Of a DNA stretch of 64,000 nucleotides, positions 62,888 to 64,000 are shown in pieces; positions within the stretch are counted from its first letter, which is position 1, and every line of letters begins with the position of its first letter. The translations under genes were made by a program, and so were the position numbers. The stretch comes from an uncultured Bacteroidales bacterium (lineage in GTDB: Bacteria > Bacteroidota > Bacteroidia > Bacteroidales > ML635J-15), in contig CALJNE010000010.1 of NCBI GenBank assembly GCA_937982115.1, positions 1-64,000 of the forward strand, given 5' to 3'. The notes beneath the pieces were generated by a model. It was given only the letters and a program-made list of their open reading frames with translations, was not told the DNA's origin and did not search any database.

Positions 62888-62919
62888 CAAAGTTCTAACA
62901 AAAATTTTATCAAAAATCG

Positions 62920-62927
62920 TATATTTG
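62920..62927 (+). promoter_or_regulatory. -7 box (TATATTTG) of the SDR gene
   Basis: It matches TAnnTTTG and lies 23 nt before the ATG at 62951; it lies inside the ORF-track extension and therefore supports the later start. Confidence 0.55.
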
Positions 62928-62950
62928 TAAAAATATTGTTATCCAATACT

Positions 62951-63763
62951 ATGACACTTACCGAAAAAACACATAACCTTGAAAAATGGGCAATAATTTT
63001 TGGTGGAACAGGAAGTTTCGGGTTAGCAACTGCAAAACAATTAGTAAAAGATAATTTTAATTTAGTTTTAGTTTATCGAGAAAGGAAAACTTCACTATCC
63101 CAATTAGAGGATGCCCTGCTATTTTTGAGAAATAGTACAAAAACAATTGAATACAATTTGAATGCTAATCTGGCTATTAACAAAGAAACGATTATAAAAT
63201 CACTTATTGAAGAATATAAATTAAATGGTAAAATTACTTTCGTTTTACACGCAATAGCTGATGGCAATTTAAATCCGATGTTTAATACAGAGAGCCAAAA
63301 TTCTCTAAAGTACGAAGACTTTCTGCACACCTTAGAAACAATGGGTTTAAGTTTATATGACTGGACAAAACGTCTTTTTGAAAACGGCCTTTTGAGTAAC
63401 AAAACTTCAATTGTTGGATTAACAAGTGAAGGTACTCATAGATTTTTGCAGGATTACGCTGCTGTTGCATCAGCAAAAGCTGTTATGGAATCAAATATTA
63501 AATACATTGCTGTTGAAATGTGCAAATACGGCATAAGAGCTAACTTGATTAATGCCGGAATAACCGATACAAAAGCTCTTAGATCCTTTCCAAAATATGC
63601 AGAATTTATTGATAAAGCAAAACAAAGAAATCCTTATGGACGTCTTACAACTGCCGAAGATGTTGCAAAGGTAATAGCTTTTTTAGCTAAAGAGGAATCT
63701 GAATGGATAAATGGAACTGTCATTACTGTTGATGGCGGAGAACAATTAATAAGTTTTTATTAG
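62951..63763 (+). CDS. SDR-family oxidoreductase, enoyl-ACP-reductase-like
   Basis: 270 residues. The NADPH-binding start WAIIFGGTGSFGLATAKQLV is followed by VLHAIADGNLNPMF and GLTSEGTHRFLQDYAAVASAKAVMESNIKYIAVEM. The Tyr and Lys of this block are spaced as in FabI/FabL enoyl reductases rather than FabG. The end INGTVITVDGGEQLI is standard SDR. The ORF track adds 76 residues upstream, but the TATATTTG box at 62920 and loss of similarity favour the ATG at 62951. A FabZ-like dehydratase starts 2 nt after the stop, so both act on acyl chains. Confidence 0.9.
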   Translation: MTLTEKTHNLEKWAIIFGGTGSFGLATAKQLVKDNFNLVLVYRERKTSLSQLEDALLFLRNSTKTIEYNLNANLAINKETIIKSLIEEYKLNGKITFVLHAIADGNLNPMFNTESQNSLKYEDFLHTLETMGLSLYDWTKRLFENGLLSNKTSIVGLTSEGTHRFLQDYAAVASAKAVMESNIKYIAVEMCKYGIRANLINAGITDTKALRSFPKYAEFIDKAKQRNPYGRLTTAEDVAKVIAFLAKEESEWINGTVITVDGGEQLISFY

Positions 63764-63765
63764 AT

Positions 63766-64000
63766 ATGAAGGATATAACTGCTAAAATACTTGAAGCTCT
63801 ACCTTATGGACGAGAATTTTGTTTTGTTGACTCAATAGATTATGTTGACGATAAAAAAATCATTGGGCATTATACTTTCACAGAAGATTTATTTTTCTAT
63901 AACTCTCACTTTAAAGACAATCCCTATGTTCCCGGAGTTATTTTGATTGAAACTATGGGGCAAATCGGAATGGTTTCTCATCTGATTTTTATATTAAATG
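63766..64000 (+). CDS. FabZ-like 3-hydroxyacyl-ACP dehydratase (partial, cut at window end)
   Basis: The reading frame from ATG 63766 stays open to the window edge (78 codons) and is absent from the ORF track because its stop is outside. LPYGREFCFVDSIDYVDD and the hot-dog active-site pattern HFKDNPYVPGVILIETMGQIG (His, then Glu in the ExxxQ helix) match FabZ/FabA-like dehydratases. It is 2 nt after the enoyl-reductase-like gene. The pair suggests the beginning of a fatty-acyl or polyene-type gene set beyond the window rather than the housekeeping fab genes. Confidence 0.88.
   Translation, partial: MKDITAKILEALPYGREFCFVDSIDYVDDKKIIGHYTFTEDLFFYNSHFKDNPYVPGVILIETMGQIGMVSHLIFILN

Noticed and set aside
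62723-62950. N-terminal extension of the SDR gene in the ORF track
   Set aside because: It runs antisense through the SPASM radical SAM gene and across both promoters; SDR similarity begins only after the ATG at 62951.

Overview
The window looks like the chromosome of a low-GC Bacteroidota bacterium, most likely an uncultured Bacteroidales-type lineage. Three things point there. It has type IX secretion/gliding genes (PorP/SprF family, GldJ-like, PorE-like, and a cut-off gene that may be PorU). It has many Bacteroidota-type -7 promoter boxes (TAnnTTTG). It uses the futalosine route to menaquinone (MqnB, MqnD, MqnP). I saw no rRNA, tRNA, CRISPR array, insertion sequence or phage gene.

Left half (1 to about 30.5 kb): mostly core and envelope genes. 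A secretion block (partial porU-like gene, PorP/SprF protein, gldJ-murF) is followed by polyphosphate metabolism (ppk1-ppx), a SNF2-type ATPase and a large membrane-anchored protein that joins a decayed GH3 region to a beta-lactamase-fold domain. Then come a frameshifted small PAS protein, mqnB-mqnD, folE-fabD and an Na/Pi cotransporter with an Ig-like head. Next is a minus-strand envelope set: patatin phospholipase/outer-membrane barrel, a lipoprotein, a PLD-type phosphatidyltransferase and a DUF4197 lipoprotein. A broken secreted-protein gene lies beside it. mqnP, a DedA/VTT membrane protein, a PorE-like OmpA protein and rplS close this half.

Right half (30.6 to 64 kb): a long accessory region for making and exporting a surface molecule. 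It opens with a compact minus-strand operon: nitrilase-fold amidohydrolase, PP-loop sugar amidotransferase, NodU/CmcH carbamoyltransferase and B12-binding radical SAM enzyme. A plus-strand operon follows: nucleotide-sugar epimerase, Wzm/Wzt-type ABC exporter, polytopic membrane protein, small membrane protein, UbiA-like protein, SGNH hydrolase, and then three tandem B12-binding radical SAM paralogues. Two more B12-type radical SAM genes converge on them. After a symmetric divergent promoter come a GT-C-like membrane protein, a DegT aminotransferase, a NeuD-like acyltransferase and a second SGNH protein. Then there are three radical SAM proteins with an N-terminal twitch (half-SPASM) domain, a second NeuD-like gene broken by a 10-bp tandem duplication, a SPASM radical SAM enzyme, and finally an enoyl-reductase-like SDR and a FabZ-like dehydratase cut by the window edge.

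The main point of interest is the right half: ten radical SAM genes in about 32 kb, mixed with polysaccharide export, amino-sugar acylation, carbamoylation and amidation genes but with almost no ordinary glycosyltransferases. This would fit a radical-tailored surface glycan or glycolipid. That is inference; the sequence does not identify the product.
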